In this document: positions 37,343 through 46,091 of the stretch, one piece after another
Layout: the number at the start of each line of letters is the position of its first letter
Numbering within the stretch: position 1 is the first letter of the stretch
NCBI RefSeq assembly: GCF_021502675.1
Contig: NZ_JAKFHA010000007.1
Coordinates: 54,351 to 118,350 of the forward strand
Reading direction: 5' to 3'
DNA from: Yinghuangia soli
GTDB taxonomy: Bacteria > Actinomycetota > Actinomycetes > Streptomycetales > Streptomycetaceae
DNA: 64,000 bases
Program-made: the position numbers and the translations under genes
The notes under the pieces: generated by a model
The model's database searches: none
The model's input: only the letters and a program-made list of their open reading frames with translations
What the model was told of the DNA's origin: nothing

Positions 37343-38224
37343 GTGCCCCACGACGAGACTCTTGCCGCGGCCCGTGATGCCGCCCCGCTGCCCCTGCTTC
37401 TGCCTCTGCCCGTGCTGTCGCCGGACGTCTCCGCGGCGGTGGACGCCGTCGAGCGGACGTTCGCGGGGTACGTCCCCGGCGACCGCGGCCACGAATGCCC
37501 GCTGTGCTTCGCCGGGTCCGAGCTCGACTTGATCGGCGCCCGGGATGCGCCGCTGCCGGACCACCTCGTGTATCGCGCGGCGTCGAAGGCGGACCGCTGG
37601 GACGACGTGCCCGGGATCGTCCGCCGCGTGCTTCCGCCGCTCGTCCGCGGCATCGCCACCGGCGCGGTCGACGACTACTGGCTGACCTTGCGCGGGCTCG
37701 GCCGGGTCGGGTGGCAGGACTGGCCGGAGGACCAGGTGCGGGTGCTGCGCGACTTCTTCCGTGTGTGGTTCGAGGACGCGCTGCGGCGGCCCGGCACGGA
37801 GTGCGACGCCGACAACGTCCTGGCCGGCTGCACGATCGCGACCGGGTCGGCGACCGAGTGGCTGCGCATATGGGCGCGTACCCGGACCGCCGCGGCGGAC
37901 CGGCAACTCGCCCTTGCCGCGCGGTCGTGGTGCGAGGACCTCGTGGACCGGTGCCCGGGGAGCCTGGGCACACTGGGCATGTACGGCCACGAGGACGAGC
38001 TTGCGGCGTGGCTCGCAGGGTCGGCCGCGGATCGGCTGGGCGCGGCCGGGGCGCACCCGGAACTGGTCCGGCGCCTGCGGCTCCTGAGCGTGCCCTGTGT
38101 CCCGCGCGATGCTGCTGCGTGGCAGCAAGGTGTGGTGCCGCCGTGCGAGGGGCGGCACGACGACGCGCGGTGGGCGGACGCGGAGGAACTGCCGTGGCGG
38201 CTCGACCTGCTGCTTCCGGTGTAG
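37343..38224 (+). CDS. Unknown CPxC protein, first of a paralogous pair
   Basis: A 293-residue soluble protein that I do not recognise. It starts at GTG 37343 with GAGGGAG upstream. Near residue 50 is the dithiol motif HECPLCF, followed by mostly helical sequence. The stretch WQDWPEDQVRVLRDFFRVWF, then EDALRRP, is its most striking part, with SATEWLRIWARTRTAAADRQ after it. All of these recur in order in the next gene, so the two arose by tandem duplication. It is divergent from dnaG with 115 bases between starts. Confidence 0.8.
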   Translation: MPHDETLAAARDAAPLPLLLPLPVLSPDVSAAVDAVERTFAGYVPGDRGHECPLCFAGSELDLIGARDAPLPDHLVYRAASKADRWDDVPGIVRRVLPPLVRGIATGAVDDYWLTLRGLGRVGWQDWPEDQVRVLRDFFRVWFEDALRRPGTECDADNVLAGCTIATGSATEWLRIWARTRTAAADRQLALAARSWCEDLVDRCPGSLGTLGMYGHEDELAAWLAGSAADRLGAAGAHPELVRRLRLLSVPCVPRDAAAWQQGVVPPCEGRHDDARWADAEELPWRLDLLLPV

Positions 38225-38236
38225 GGGGCGTGCGAC

Positions 38237-39037
38237 ATGGGACGACGGGGGCGGGCGGATCGGGGGCAGGTCGGCCGGGGGCGGGTCGGCCGGGGATCGC
38301 AGGTTCCGGCGGGGTTGGCCGCGGCGGTCGCGGCGGTGGAGGCGCGCTTCCGGGGGATGGACTTTGCCGCTCGTGAGGCCGGCTGCCCGGTGTGCTTTTC
38401 GGACGAGGAATGCACCGTGCTCGCCGATCCGCGGGCGGACGTGCCGGACTGGCTGGTGGCGCGGGCCGTGGCGAAGCGCGATCACTGGTCGGAGCACACC
38501 GGGCTGATGCGGCGGCTCCTGCCGGACGTCGTCGGGCTGCTGGCACGTGGTGGGGAGGTCGACGCGCAGGCCGCGATGCGGGCCTTGGCGGCGGCGCGCT
38601 GGCAGGAGTGGCCGCCGAGCATGGCGCAGCCGGTCGCGGCGTTCCTCGACGCCTGGTTCCTGGACGCGTTGCGGCGACCGGCGGGCGAAGGGCGGGTGGG
38701 CGAGGTGTTCACCGCGTGTTCGGCGGCCGTCGGGTCGGCGTCGCCGTGGCTGCGGATGTGGGAGGCCGAGCGGACACCGGCGGCCGATGCCCATCTGAGC
38801 GACTGCTGCCGCTCGTGGGCCTGGTCGCTGCTCGACGGGGACCCGGCCCTTTTCGTCTTTCCGCCGTGGGATTCCGCGGCGGTGGAGGCCGAACTGGCCG
38901 ACTGGATCGTGTCGTACGCCACGGACCGGCTCGCGGAGTCGGACGTCGCCGATGCGGAGACCGTACGGCTGCTGCGGCTGCTGCCGCTGCCGGAGGAGGA
39001 GCGCGAGGCGCGGCGCTGGGTGGTGGACGAGGGGTGA
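38237..39037 (+). CDS. Unknown CPxC protein, second of a paralogous pair
   Basis: A 266-residue paralogue of the preceding protein, 12 bases downstream. It shares the dithiol motif (AGCPVCFSDEE), the WQEWPPSMAQPVAAFLDAWF segment with DALRRP, and SASPWLRMWEAERTPAADAH. The shared order over about 150 residues shows common ancestry, while the C-termini differ. The ATG at 38237 has no strong ribosome binding site; an Arg/Gly-rich leader of about 20 residues means a later start is possible. No known function. Confidence 0.8.
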   Translation: MGRRGRADRGQVGRGRVGRGSQVPAGLAAAVAAVEARFRGMDFAAREAGCPVCFSDEECTVLADPRADVPDWLVARAVAKRDHWSEHTGLMRRLLPDVVGLLARGGEVDAQAAMRALAAARWQEWPPSMAQPVAAFLDAWFLDALRRPAGEGRVGEVFTACSAAVGSASPWLRMWEAERTPAADAHLSDCCRSWAWSLLDGDPALFVFPPWDSAAVEAELADWIVSYATDRLAESDVADAETVRLLRLLPLPEEEREARRWVVDEG

Positions 39038-39092
39038 TCAGGCCGGAGGGGCAGGAGCGCGTGCGGCGTGCTCCCGCCCGTTCGCCGGGTCG

Positions 39093-39554
39093 TCAGGCCT
39101 GCGGGACCTGGTACGTGAAGACGTAGTGCGGGACGTGGGTCGGCGGGGTCGTGAACTCCTCGCCGACCGCCTCGAAGCCGAGGTGCTCGTAGAAGCCGCG
39201 GGCCGAGGTGCGGCCGTTGCACCAGGCCAGCTTGCCGCCGCGGGCGGCGACCTCGGCGAGGCCGGCCTTGAGAACCGCGGCGCCGTAGCCCTGGCCGCGC
39301 ACGTCGGGGGCGCTCGCCATGCCGCGGAAGCGGTACGCGGGGACGCCCGGGGCGCCCTCGAACTCCTCGGGGAAGAAGGTGACGCAGCCCGCGACCCGGT
39401 CGTCCGCGTCGTACGCGGCGATGTGGAACGTGTCGGCCGGCGCGTCCTCCGGATAGACGGCGGTCTCCTTGGGCAGTCCTTCGCGCAGGACCGACCAGCG
39501 CAGCTCGAAGATCTCCTCGACCGGGACGCGCTCGATGCGCACTTCCGCCTCCAT
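39093..39554 (-). CDS. GNAT family N-acetyltransferase
   Basis: A 153-residue acetyltransferase. The acetyl-CoA binding motif A is RGMASAPDVRGQGYGAAVLK and the C-terminal motif B is ARGFYEHLGFEAVGEEF. The N-terminal VEEIFELRWSVLREGLPKE is typical of the ElaA-like/DUF subgroup acting on small molecules. The substrate is unknown. It converges on the CPxC pair and is on the same strand as dgt, 131 bases downstream of it. Confidence 0.9.
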   Translation of the reverse strand: MEAEVRIERVPVEEIFELRWSVLREGLPKETAVYPEDAPADTFHIAAYDADDRVAGCVTFFPEEFEGAPGVPAYRFRGMASAPDVRGQGYGAAVLKAGLAEVAARGGKLAWCNGRTSARGFYEHLGFEAVGEEFTTPPTHVPHYVFTYQVPQA

Positions 39555-39685
39555 GCAGTCCGTACCGTCCGCGCCGTCGGTACCGACCGCGCCGTGTGGG
39601 GGCCGCCGGAATAGCGGCTTCCGGTGATCAGCTTCGCAGGGGCGTCAAGCCGCCGCGGAAACCAGGCCGGAAAGCGCGGCGAAGT

Positions 39686-40975
39686 TCAGGCGTCGAGCGC
39701 GCGGTGCAGCTGGATCGCGGCCTCGTCGGTGAGGGAGGCGACCTGGTCCACGACCACCCGCAGGCGGGCGGCGTCGTCGGCGGCCGCCTCGAAGTCCGGG
39801 CGCAGCGCCGGGTCGAGCGCGGCCGGGGCGCCGGCTGCGAGCATCGCCACGAGGTCGGTGACGATGGCGCGCTGCCGGGTGCGGAGGTCTTCGAGGTCGG
39901 CGCGGCCCATGACGTAGTGCGCGGTGAGCGCCTTGAGGACCGCGCATTCGAGGCGGGCCTCGCGCGGGACGAGGAGGTCGGCGGCGTACCGGACGCCCGG
40001 GACCGGGCCGAAGAAGCCGCGGGTCTCGGTCTCCGCGGCCCGGCACAGGCGGCCGATGAGCTCGCTGGTGGTGTTCTTGAGGCGGGCCTGGGCGCGGCGC
40101 GAGGCGTCGAAGCCCTTGGGCCAGAACTCGGTGGCGAGCAGCCGGTCGAGGGCCTCGGCGAGCTCGTCCTCGGGGGCCAGCGCGTAACGGCGCGCGGCGA
40201 GGGCCAGCACCTCGGCGCGCTCGCCCGGGTCGCCGAGGCGGTCCAGGTCGAGACGGCCGGAGTACACCGCGTCCTCGAAGTCGTGGACGGAGTACGCGAC
40301 GTCGTCGGACCAGTCCATGACCTGGGCCTCCAGGCTGCGGCGGCCCTCGGGGGCGTCGCGGCGGACCCAGGCGAAGACCGCGAGGTCGTCCGCGTACACG
40401 CCGTAGGTCCGCACGCCCTCGCGGCGCGGCCACGGGTACTTGAGCACCGCGTCCAGGCCGGCCCGGGTCAGGTTCAGGCCGACGCTGCGGCCGTGCGCGC
40501 CGCCGGGGCCGGTGCCCGCTTCGGCGAAGGTCTTCGGCTCCAGGCGGGTCAGCAGGCGCAGGCTCTGCGCGTTGCCCTCGAAGCCGCCGCAGGCCTGCGC
40601 GGCGAGGTCGAGGGCCTGTTCGCCGGTGTGGCCGAACGGCGGATGGCCGAGGTCGTGCGCGAGGCACGCGGCCTCGACGAGGTCCGGGTCACAGCCGAGG
40701 GCCTTGCCGAGTTCGCGGCCGATCTGGCCGCATTCGAGGGAGTGGGTCAGGCGCGTACGCGGCACCTGGCGGCCGTCGGGCGGGCTCTCGCCGGGCACCA
40801 CGACCTGCGTCTTGCCGGCCAGCCTGCGCAGGGTGGCCGAGTGCAGCACTCGGGCGCGGTCGCGCTCGAACGCCGTGCGGCCGACGCGCTTGCCGGGCTC
40901 GGGGACCCAGCGCTCGCGGTCGTCCTCGCCGTACGCGGTCTGCGGCTGGGCGGGCATCCTTATCCGGTCGGCCAT
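39686..40975 (-). CDS. dgt: Deoxyguanosinetriphosphate triphosphohydrolase-like protein
   Basis: A 429-residue HD-superfamily enzyme that removes triphosphate from dNTPs, helping balance the nucleotide pool. The metal-binding residues lie in [36 protein letters not shown] and [16 protein letters not shown]. The N-terminus [20 protein letters not shown] is also typical. ATG 40975 starts just after an ElyC-like gene (35 bases), probably in one transcript. In many actinobacteria dgt sits near dnaG as here. Confidence 0.94.
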   Translation of the reverse strand: MADRIRMPAQPQTAYGEDDRERWVPEPGKRVGRTAFERDRARVLHSATLRRLAGKTQVVVPGESPPDGRQVPRTRLTHSLECGQIGRELGKALGCDPDLVEAACLAHDLGHPPFGHTGEQALDLAAQACGGFEGNAQSLRLLTRLEPKTFAEAGTGPGGAHGRSVGLNLTRAGLDAVLKYPWPRREGVRTYGVYADDLAVFAWVRRDAPEGRRSLEAQVMDWSDDVAYSVHDFEDAVYSGRLDLDRLGDPGERAEVLALAARRYALAPEDELAEALDRLLATEFWPKGFDASRRAQARLKNTTSELIGRLCRAAETETRGFFGPVPGVRYAADLLVPREARLECAVLKALTAHYVMGRADLEDLRTRQRAIVTDLVAMLAAGAPAALDPALRPDFEAAADDAARLRVVVDQVASLTDEAAIQLHRALDA

Positions 40976-41010
40976 GGGTCAACAGTAGGGACGCGCGGCG
41001 ACATCCGCGG

Positions 41011-41790
41011 TCAGACCACGCCGTGGCCGAAACCCGAGCTCCGGCGCAGGAGCCACCAGTGCAGCCAGGCGGCGGTCTCGCGGGCCACGTACTTGCCCTG
41101 CGTGGAACGGCTCCGCACCGCGGGGCCCTGGCGGGCCGGCGAGACCGAGGCGTTCAGGCCTTCGGCACGGGCCATCGAACGGGACCGCAGGGCGTGCCAC
41201 GGGTCGGTGACGATCACCACGCTGCGCCACTGGTGGCGGCGCATCAGGTCGCGCACCGCGCGGACGCTCTGCAACGTGTCGCGCCCCTCGGGGACCGCCA
41301 GCACGCTGGTTTCGGCCACTTCGTGGGCGATCAGCCAGCGCCGCCCCGAATCGGCCTCGGTGAAGCGGTCGCCGGGCTGGTTGCCGCCGACCGTGATGAT
41401 GCGCGGCGCCACGCCCTCCCGGTAGAGCGCGACGGCGTGTTCGAGACGGGCCCGGAGCACCGGCGACGGGCGGCCGTCGTACTGGCTGGCACCGAGGACG
41501 AGGATCGCATCGACGGTCGGACGGGCGTCCTGACGGGCCACCCACCACACACGCGCGGCGGTACCAGCGATCACCGCGAGGACGGCGCACAGCAGCAGGG
41601 CAACGAACCGGCGTACGCGCCGCAGGAACACACGCCCGCGCGAGCGACGTACGCCGGGAGCGGGTGCGCCGTCGGAGCGGTCCGCCGCACCGCCACCAAT
41701 CTGGTCGCGACCGGCCGCCGCGGCCGGCTCGGACGCACTCGCGTCGCCGGCCGGGCGCGGGGTGGGGAACCGAAGATCCGTGCGCTGCAT
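41011..41790 (-). CDS. ElyC/SanA/YdcF-family membrane protein
   Basis: A 259-residue protein of the DUF218 family, related to SanA, which affects envelope permeability. The first 55 residues are polar; one membrane helix (FVALLLCAVLAVIAGTAARV) follows, then the extracytoplasmic DUF218 domain: ILVLGASQYDGRPSPVLRAR, ALYREGVAPRIITVGGNQPG and VIVTDPWHALRSRSMARAEG. ATG 41790 is chosen; the frame runs to 41934 through low-complexity DNA. It lies upstream of dgt on the same strand. Confidence 0.9.
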   Translation of the reverse strand: MQRTDLRFPTPRPAGDASASEPAAAAGRDQIGGGAADRSDGAPAPGVRRSRGRVFLRRVRRFVALLLCAVLAVIAGTAARVWWVARQDARPTVDAILVLGASQYDGRPSPVLRARLEHAVALYREGVAPRIITVGGNQPGDRFTEADSGRRWLIAHEVAETSVLAVPEGRDTLQSVRAVRDLMRRHQWRSVVIVTDPWHALRSRSMARAEGLNASVSPARQGPAVRSRSTQGKYVARETAAWLHWWLLRRSSGFGHGVV

Positions 41791-42500
41791 CGCCGCACAC
41801 CCTAACCGGAGAGTGACCGAAAAGAAACCCTGTGTAGTCAGGCGAATACGAGGAGGGCCCCGGACGGCGCACTGCCTGCCTTCCCGCGGCCGACCGCACG
41901 GCGGTCGCCCATGCCGCGCCTCAATCGCACGCACTGCGCACCGGTCGCCCCAGACCCCGGAGCCCGGCTGCGGCTGCGGCCGCGGCTGCGACTGCGGCTG
42001 CGGGTGGCTCCTCCAGCCGTGACATGCCCTGCCGTCGCGCGAACCGGTCGACCCCGGCCCGGCGATCGGCGGCCCGAGCGCTCCGGCCGCCGCCGATCAG
42101 CGCAACGGCCGGAGCCGCTGGACTCGCAGCGGATTCCTCGCCTGCGACCCGCCGAACTGCCGCCGACCGCCCATGGCGGCCAAACCCGAACCCCTGGCGT
42201 CGGCGGCTCGCTGCCGGCACCCCACCGCAGTCGCGCCGTGCCGCGATCGACTGCGCTGCGGACTGGTGGGCCCTGGCCTCGGGAATCGGCCGCGGCTGGG
42301 GGCCACTCCACCGGCCGTGACGTGGCCCCGGCCATTGCGCAGGCCCGTCTGCCCAAGCCTTGGGCGTCGGCGGCGCGTTGCGGGCGCCGCCAAGTCAGGG
42401 GTGCGCGTGGGGCGGGCGAGGTGGAGTCGGACCGGGGAGTGCGGTAAGCGTTGCCGCGTGAGCGCGTGAGCGCGTGAGCGCGTGAGCGCGTCTTGGCGCT
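41791..42500. other. 710-base low-complexity gap downstream of whiG
   Basis: No believable gene is seen; open frames here encode Arg/Pro/Ala-rich runs. Structure includes a hexamer tract CGGCTG (seven units with some variants, 41965-42006), a hairpin GATCGGCGG/CCGCCGATC (42065-42073 with 42091-42099) and an octamer tandem at 42458-42489. It may be decayed sequence or a long 3' region of whiG. Confidence 0.6.
42458..42489. repeat. Four perfect tandem copies of GTGAGCGC
   Basis: Four back-to-back copies of the 8-base unit run from 42458 to 42489, and end 11 bases before the whiG stop codon. The copy number could vary between strains. Confidence 0.9.
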
Positions 42501-43343
42501 TCAGCGCATGTCGGCCAGCTTTCCTCGAAGCTGCAGGACCGCTTTCGTGTGGATCTGGCAGGTGCGGCTCTCGGTCACGCCGAGGACGTGGCCGATCTCG
42601 GCCAGCGTGAGGCCCTCGAAGTAATACAAGGTGACCACCGTCTTTTCCCGCTCTGGGAGCGCGTTGACGGCGCGGGCGAGCAAGTGCCGCATCTCGCGCG
42701 CCTCGGCGACCTCGACGGGGTTGTCGGCGGTGGTGTCCTCCAGCGTGTCGACCAGGCTCAGGCGGTCCCCGGTCTCCGAGCCGGCGTGCAGGAGTTCGTC
42801 CAGCGCCATGACGTTGACCAGCGACAACTGGCTGAAGATCGCATGCAGATCGTCCAGCGGGATGCCCATCTCGCCGGCCACCTCCGCATCCGTCGGCGTA
42901 CGGGTGAGGCGGCCTTCGAGCGTGGCGTACGCCTGCTCGACACTGCGCGCCTTCTGCCGCACCGACCGCGGGATCCAGTCCAGCGCCCGGAGTTCGTCGA
43001 TGATCGCGCCGCGGATCCGGCTGATCGCGTACGTCTCGAACTTGATCGCGCGGTCGAGGTCGAACTTCTCGATCGCATCGATCAGCCCGAAGATGCCGTA
43101 CGAGACGAAGTCCGCCTGGTCGACGTTCGCGGGCAGGCCCACGCCGACGCGGCCCGCGACGTACTTCACCAGCGGCGAGTAGTGCAGGATCAGCCGCTCT
43201 CGCAGCCGCGAGTCCCCGGACAGCTTGAACTCGCGCCAGAGGGCGTCCAGCGCGCGGTTCGGGTCACCACCCCGCGCCCCACCCGGGACGGGCCCGGGCA
43301 CGGTCGCGGTGGTGCCGTCACGCCCTGGGATGTGCTTGGGCAT
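42501..43343 (-). CDS. whiG: Sporulation sigma factor WhiG (FliA family)
   Basis: A 280-residue sigma-28 type factor. Region 2 has [20 protein letters not shown] and [20 protein letters not shown], region 3 has [20 protein letters not shown], region 4 has [20 protein letters not shown] then [11 protein letters not shown]. This close match to Streptomyces WhiG, which starts the conversion of aerial hyphae into spores, implies a sporulating filamentous host (no flagellar genes are near). ATG 43343 lies 26 bases inside the end of xerC, so the two genes overlap in different frames. Confidence 0.95.
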   Translation of the reverse strand: MPKHIPGRDGTTATVPGPVPGGARGGDPNRALDALWREFKLSGDSRLRERLILHYSPLVKYVAGRVGVGLPANVDQADFVSYGIFGLIDAIEKFDLDRAIKFETYAISRIRGAIIDELRALDWIPRSVRQKARSVEQAYATLEGRLTRTPTDAEVAGEMGIPLDDLHAIFSQLSLVNVMALDELLHAGSETGDRLSLVDTLEDTTADNPVEVAEAREMRHLLARAVNALPEREKTVVTLYYFEGLTLAEIGHVLGVTESRTCQIHTKAVLQLRGKLADMR

Positions 43344-44541
43344 ACGTGGCCTTGAGTCGTTCCACCGAGACGTGCGTGTAGATCTGCGTCGTCGCGAGCG
43401 TAGCGTGACCGAGCAACTCCTGAACGCTACGAAGGTCCGCGCCTCCTTCGATCAGGTGGGTCGCAGCGGTGTGCCGCAACCCGTGCGGACCGAGGTCAGG
43501 CGCGCCCGGGACCTGCGCGAGGCGGTCGTGCACGAGCGTGCGCACCGCGCGCTGGTCGAGCCTGCGGCCGCGGACGCCCAGCCACAGCGCCGCGCCGCTG
43601 CGCTCGCCCTGCAGGGCCGGGCGGCCCCGGTCCAGCCAGGCGGAGACCGCACGCACGGCCGGCACGCCGACCGGCACCATGCGCTCTTTGCCGCCCTTGC
43701 CGAGCACTCGTATGACGCGGCGTTCCAGGTCGAGGTCGTCGATGTCCAGCCCGACCGACTCGCCCACCCGGACACCGGTCGCGTACAGCACTTCGAGAAT
43801 CGCCCGATCCCGCAGCCCGACGGGCGTGTCGGCTTCGTCGCCGGCGGATGCAGCGGCAGCCGCTCCGTCACCCCCGTCGGGTACGGCAATTCCGGCCGTT
43901 CCGGCTGCGCCTGCGGGCCTGCCTGCCTTGTCGGCTGCGGGTACGGCGGCTCCTGTAGGCGTACGGGTCTTGGCGGTTCCGTGCGGCTGCGGGCCCGGTG
44001 CGGCATCCTCGGCCGACGCCGACGCCGAGGTCGAGGCCGACCCTGCCTCGGCGCCCGGTTCGGCGGTCCGCCGCGCGCTGCGTCCCGGGCGGGTCTCCAG
44101 CAACTCGCGCGCCTGGTCTTGGCGCAGCTCCGGTGGCAGGGTGCGGTGGGCCTTGGGCGTGGCCGGCAGGGCGCCCGCGTCGTCGTCCACGATCCCGTTC
44201 GCGGCCGGCCATCCGGTGAACGCCCGTGCCGCGGCGGCCCGCCGGGCAATGCTGGTGCGGGCGCTCCCGGTACTGGTCAGCCGGGCCGGCCAACTCCGCA
44301 GCACGACAAGGTCGATCCCCCGCGGCGAGGTGACGCCCATGCGCCGTGCATGCTCCAGCAGCGCCGCGACGTCACCCGCGTAGGCCCGCACCGAATGCGC
44401 GGACAGGCCGCGCTCGGCCCGCAGGTGCCGGATGAAGCGCTCGGCGGCATCGGCCAGTTCGGCGGGCGTGGGAGGGCTTGAAGGGGCCGCGGGGCCCGGA
44501 GCAGGCCCGGATGCGGCGCCGGTACGTTCTGCTGGAGCCAT
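43318..44541 (-). CDS. xerC: Tyrosine recombinase XerC with long interdomain insert
   Basis: A 407-residue tyrosine recombinase that resolves chromosome dimers. The N-terminal SAM-like domain has [20 protein letters not shown]. The catalytic domain has Arg in [14 protein letters not shown], Lys in [17 protein letters not shown] (HxxR), GHATL and the nucleophile Tyr in TQIYTHVS. XerC is normally about 300 residues; between the domains here lies an Ala/Gly/Ser-rich insert of about 80 residues. ATG 44541 is chosen; the open frame extends to 44655. Its 3' end overlaps whiG by 26 bases. Housekeeping position after dprA argues against a phage integrase. Confidence 0.92.
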   Translation of the reverse strand: MAPAERTGAASGPAPGPAAPSSPPTPAELADAAERFIRHLRAERGLSAHSVRAYAGDVAALLEHARRMGVTSPRGIDLVVLRSWPARLTSTGSARTSIARRAAAARAFTGWPAANGIVDDDAGALPATPKAHRTLPPELRQDQARELLETRPGRSARRTAEPGAEAGSASTSASASAEDAAPGPQPHGTAKTRTPTGAAVPAADKAGRPAGAAGTAGIAVPDGGDGAAAAASAGDEADTPVGLRDRAILEVLYATGVRVGESVGLDIDDLDLERRVIRVLGKGGKERMVPVGVPAVRAVSAWLDRGRPALQGERSGAALWLGVRGRRLDQRAVRTLVHDRLAQVPGAPDLGPHGLRHTAATHLIEGGADLRSVQELLGHATLATTQIYTHVSVERLKATYAQAHPRA

Positions 44542-44683
44542 GCCCCCACGGTGATCAGTCGGGTCGCCGGGGTCAAGTACCGCCACGACGAGTGGGCGCG
44601 GCCCTGCCACGGACGTGCCCCGCCGCACTGCCTGCGCACGGCCCGCAGCGGGCAATTGCCGCCTGCCGCGGACCGGGCGGTCT

Positions 44684-45814
44684 TCACAGGTCCCTCCGGC
44701 GCTGCCAATGGTCCTCGGGAGCAGTGGACGGGGCGTGGCGGACGAGGCCCAGGCGCAGCAGCTCTTCGAGGTGCCCGAGCGCGGCAGTGCGGCCGAGGCC
44801 CGCGTCGCGGGCGATGGCCTCGGTGCCGGCCGTGCCGCCCGGCGGGACGGCTTCGAGTACCCGGGCGGCCTCCGCGCCGAGGGTGTCCCAGACCGTGGCC
44901 GGACCGGATTGGCGCGGTGCGAGGTCCTCGCCGATGAGCCCGACGTTCTCGATCACCTCGGCGGCACCGGTGACCAGCATGGTGTCCTCCTCGCGCAGCA
45001 ACTGGTGCACGCCTGCGGACTGCGGAGCGGTGACCGGCCCGGGAATCCCTATCACCATGCGTCCCAGCGCACGGGCCCGCCGGGCGGTGATCAGCGCCCC
45101 GCTGCGCAATGCCGCCTCCACGACGACCGTGCCGCGCGACAACGCGGCGATCACGCGGTTGCGCTCCACGAACCGCACGCGGCTCGGCGTGCCGCCCGGC
45201 GGCAACTCGCTGACCAGCGTGCCGGTCTCGCCGATCCGCGCCAGCAGCCGCTCATGGCCGCGCGGGTACGCGACGTCGACCCCGCAGGCCAGCACCGCGA
45301 CGGTCGGCCCGCCTCCGGCGAGGCTGCCGCGGTGGGCGGCGCCATCGATGCCGTAGGCGCCGCCCGACACGACCGTCCAGCCCTGCTCGGCAAGGCCGAT
45401 GGCCAACTCGTGCGTCACGTAGGTGCCGTAGTCGCTGCCCGCCCGCGCCCCGACCACCGCGACCGAACGCAGCGCGGCATGCCGCAGCGGCACCGGACCG
45501 CGCACCCACAGCCCGACGGGACGGGCATCGCCCAGATCGTCCAGTTGCGTGGGCCAATGCCGGTCGCCCGGCACGATGAACCGGCCGCCGAGCCGCGCCA
45601 CGGTCGCGAGGTCGTCCGCCGCGGACGGCCCGCCGAGCCGGACCCGGTACCCCGCCGGATCCCGCTTGCGGAACTCGGTGGGCAACGGCCCGTCGTCCTG
45701 CAGCACGCGCAGCACCTCCTGCGGACCGTGCACCCGAAGTGCCGCCCCCAGCGCGGTATCCCCCGGCTCCGCCAGCCGCGCCAATGCGGCCCGAGCCACA
45801 TGCTCTTCGTCCAC
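44684..45814 (-). CDS. dprA: DNA-processing protein DprA
   Basis: A 376-residue DprA/Smf protein, which loads RecA on single-stranded DNA taken up or exposed in the cell. The Rossmann-like core has SVAVVGARAGSDYGTYVTHE, VSGGAYGIDGAAHRGSL, LACGVDVAYPRGHERL and FVERNRVIAALSRGTVVVEA. A C-terminal winged helix (AIARDAGLGRTAALGHLEEL) follows. The start is GTG 45814 with GGGAGG upstream; the frame open to 45931 lies in repetitive DNA. It follows yifB after a 277-base gap with repeated GCAGACTCCGCC motifs. Confidence 0.94.
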   Translation of the reverse strand: MDEEHVARAALARLAEPGDTALGAALRVHGPQEVLRVLQDDGPLPTEFRKRDPAGYRVRLGGPSAADDLATVARLGGRFIVPGDRHWPTQLDDLGDARPVGLWVRGPVPLRHAALRSVAVVGARAGSDYGTYVTHELAIGLAEQGWTVVSGGAYGIDGAAHRGSLAGGGPTVAVLACGVDVAYPRGHERLLARIGETGTLVSELPPGGTPSRVRFVERNRVIAALSRGTVVVEAALRSGALITARRARALGRMVIGIPGPVTAPQSAGVHQLLREEDTMLVTGAAEVIENVGLIGEDLAPRQSGPATVWDTLGAEAARVLEAVPPGGTAGTEAIARDAGLGRTAALGHLEELLRLGLVRHAPSTAPEDHWQRRRDL

Positions 45815-46091
45815 GACGCCTCCCTTCCGATGATGGGACCGAGTTCGATTCGCACGCCGATTCCGATGCACACGCAGACTCCGCCTCAGGCCTGGAAGCG
45901 GATTCGGACGCAGACTCCGCCCCGCACCCAAGCTCCGGCCCGGACCACGGCCCGGACCGGCCTCGGGCTGCAGTGGGTGCGCAGCATCGACGAACTGCGC
46001 ACCCGGTGCCCAGCCGCGGGCAGCGGGTCACCGGGGCGGACGTCGTCGAGGACGTTGCGCCCGGCGACGGCCTGGGGCAGGCAGCCACGTG

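Noticed and set aside
41838-42447. Several Arg/Pro/Ala-rich open frames in the gap after whiG
   Set aside because: Low-complexity products with no ribosome binding site or family resemblance.
43318-44541. XerC as the integrase of a prophage or island
   Set aside because: It lies in the conserved dprA-xerC-whiG order and no phage genes or attachment repeats are nearby.
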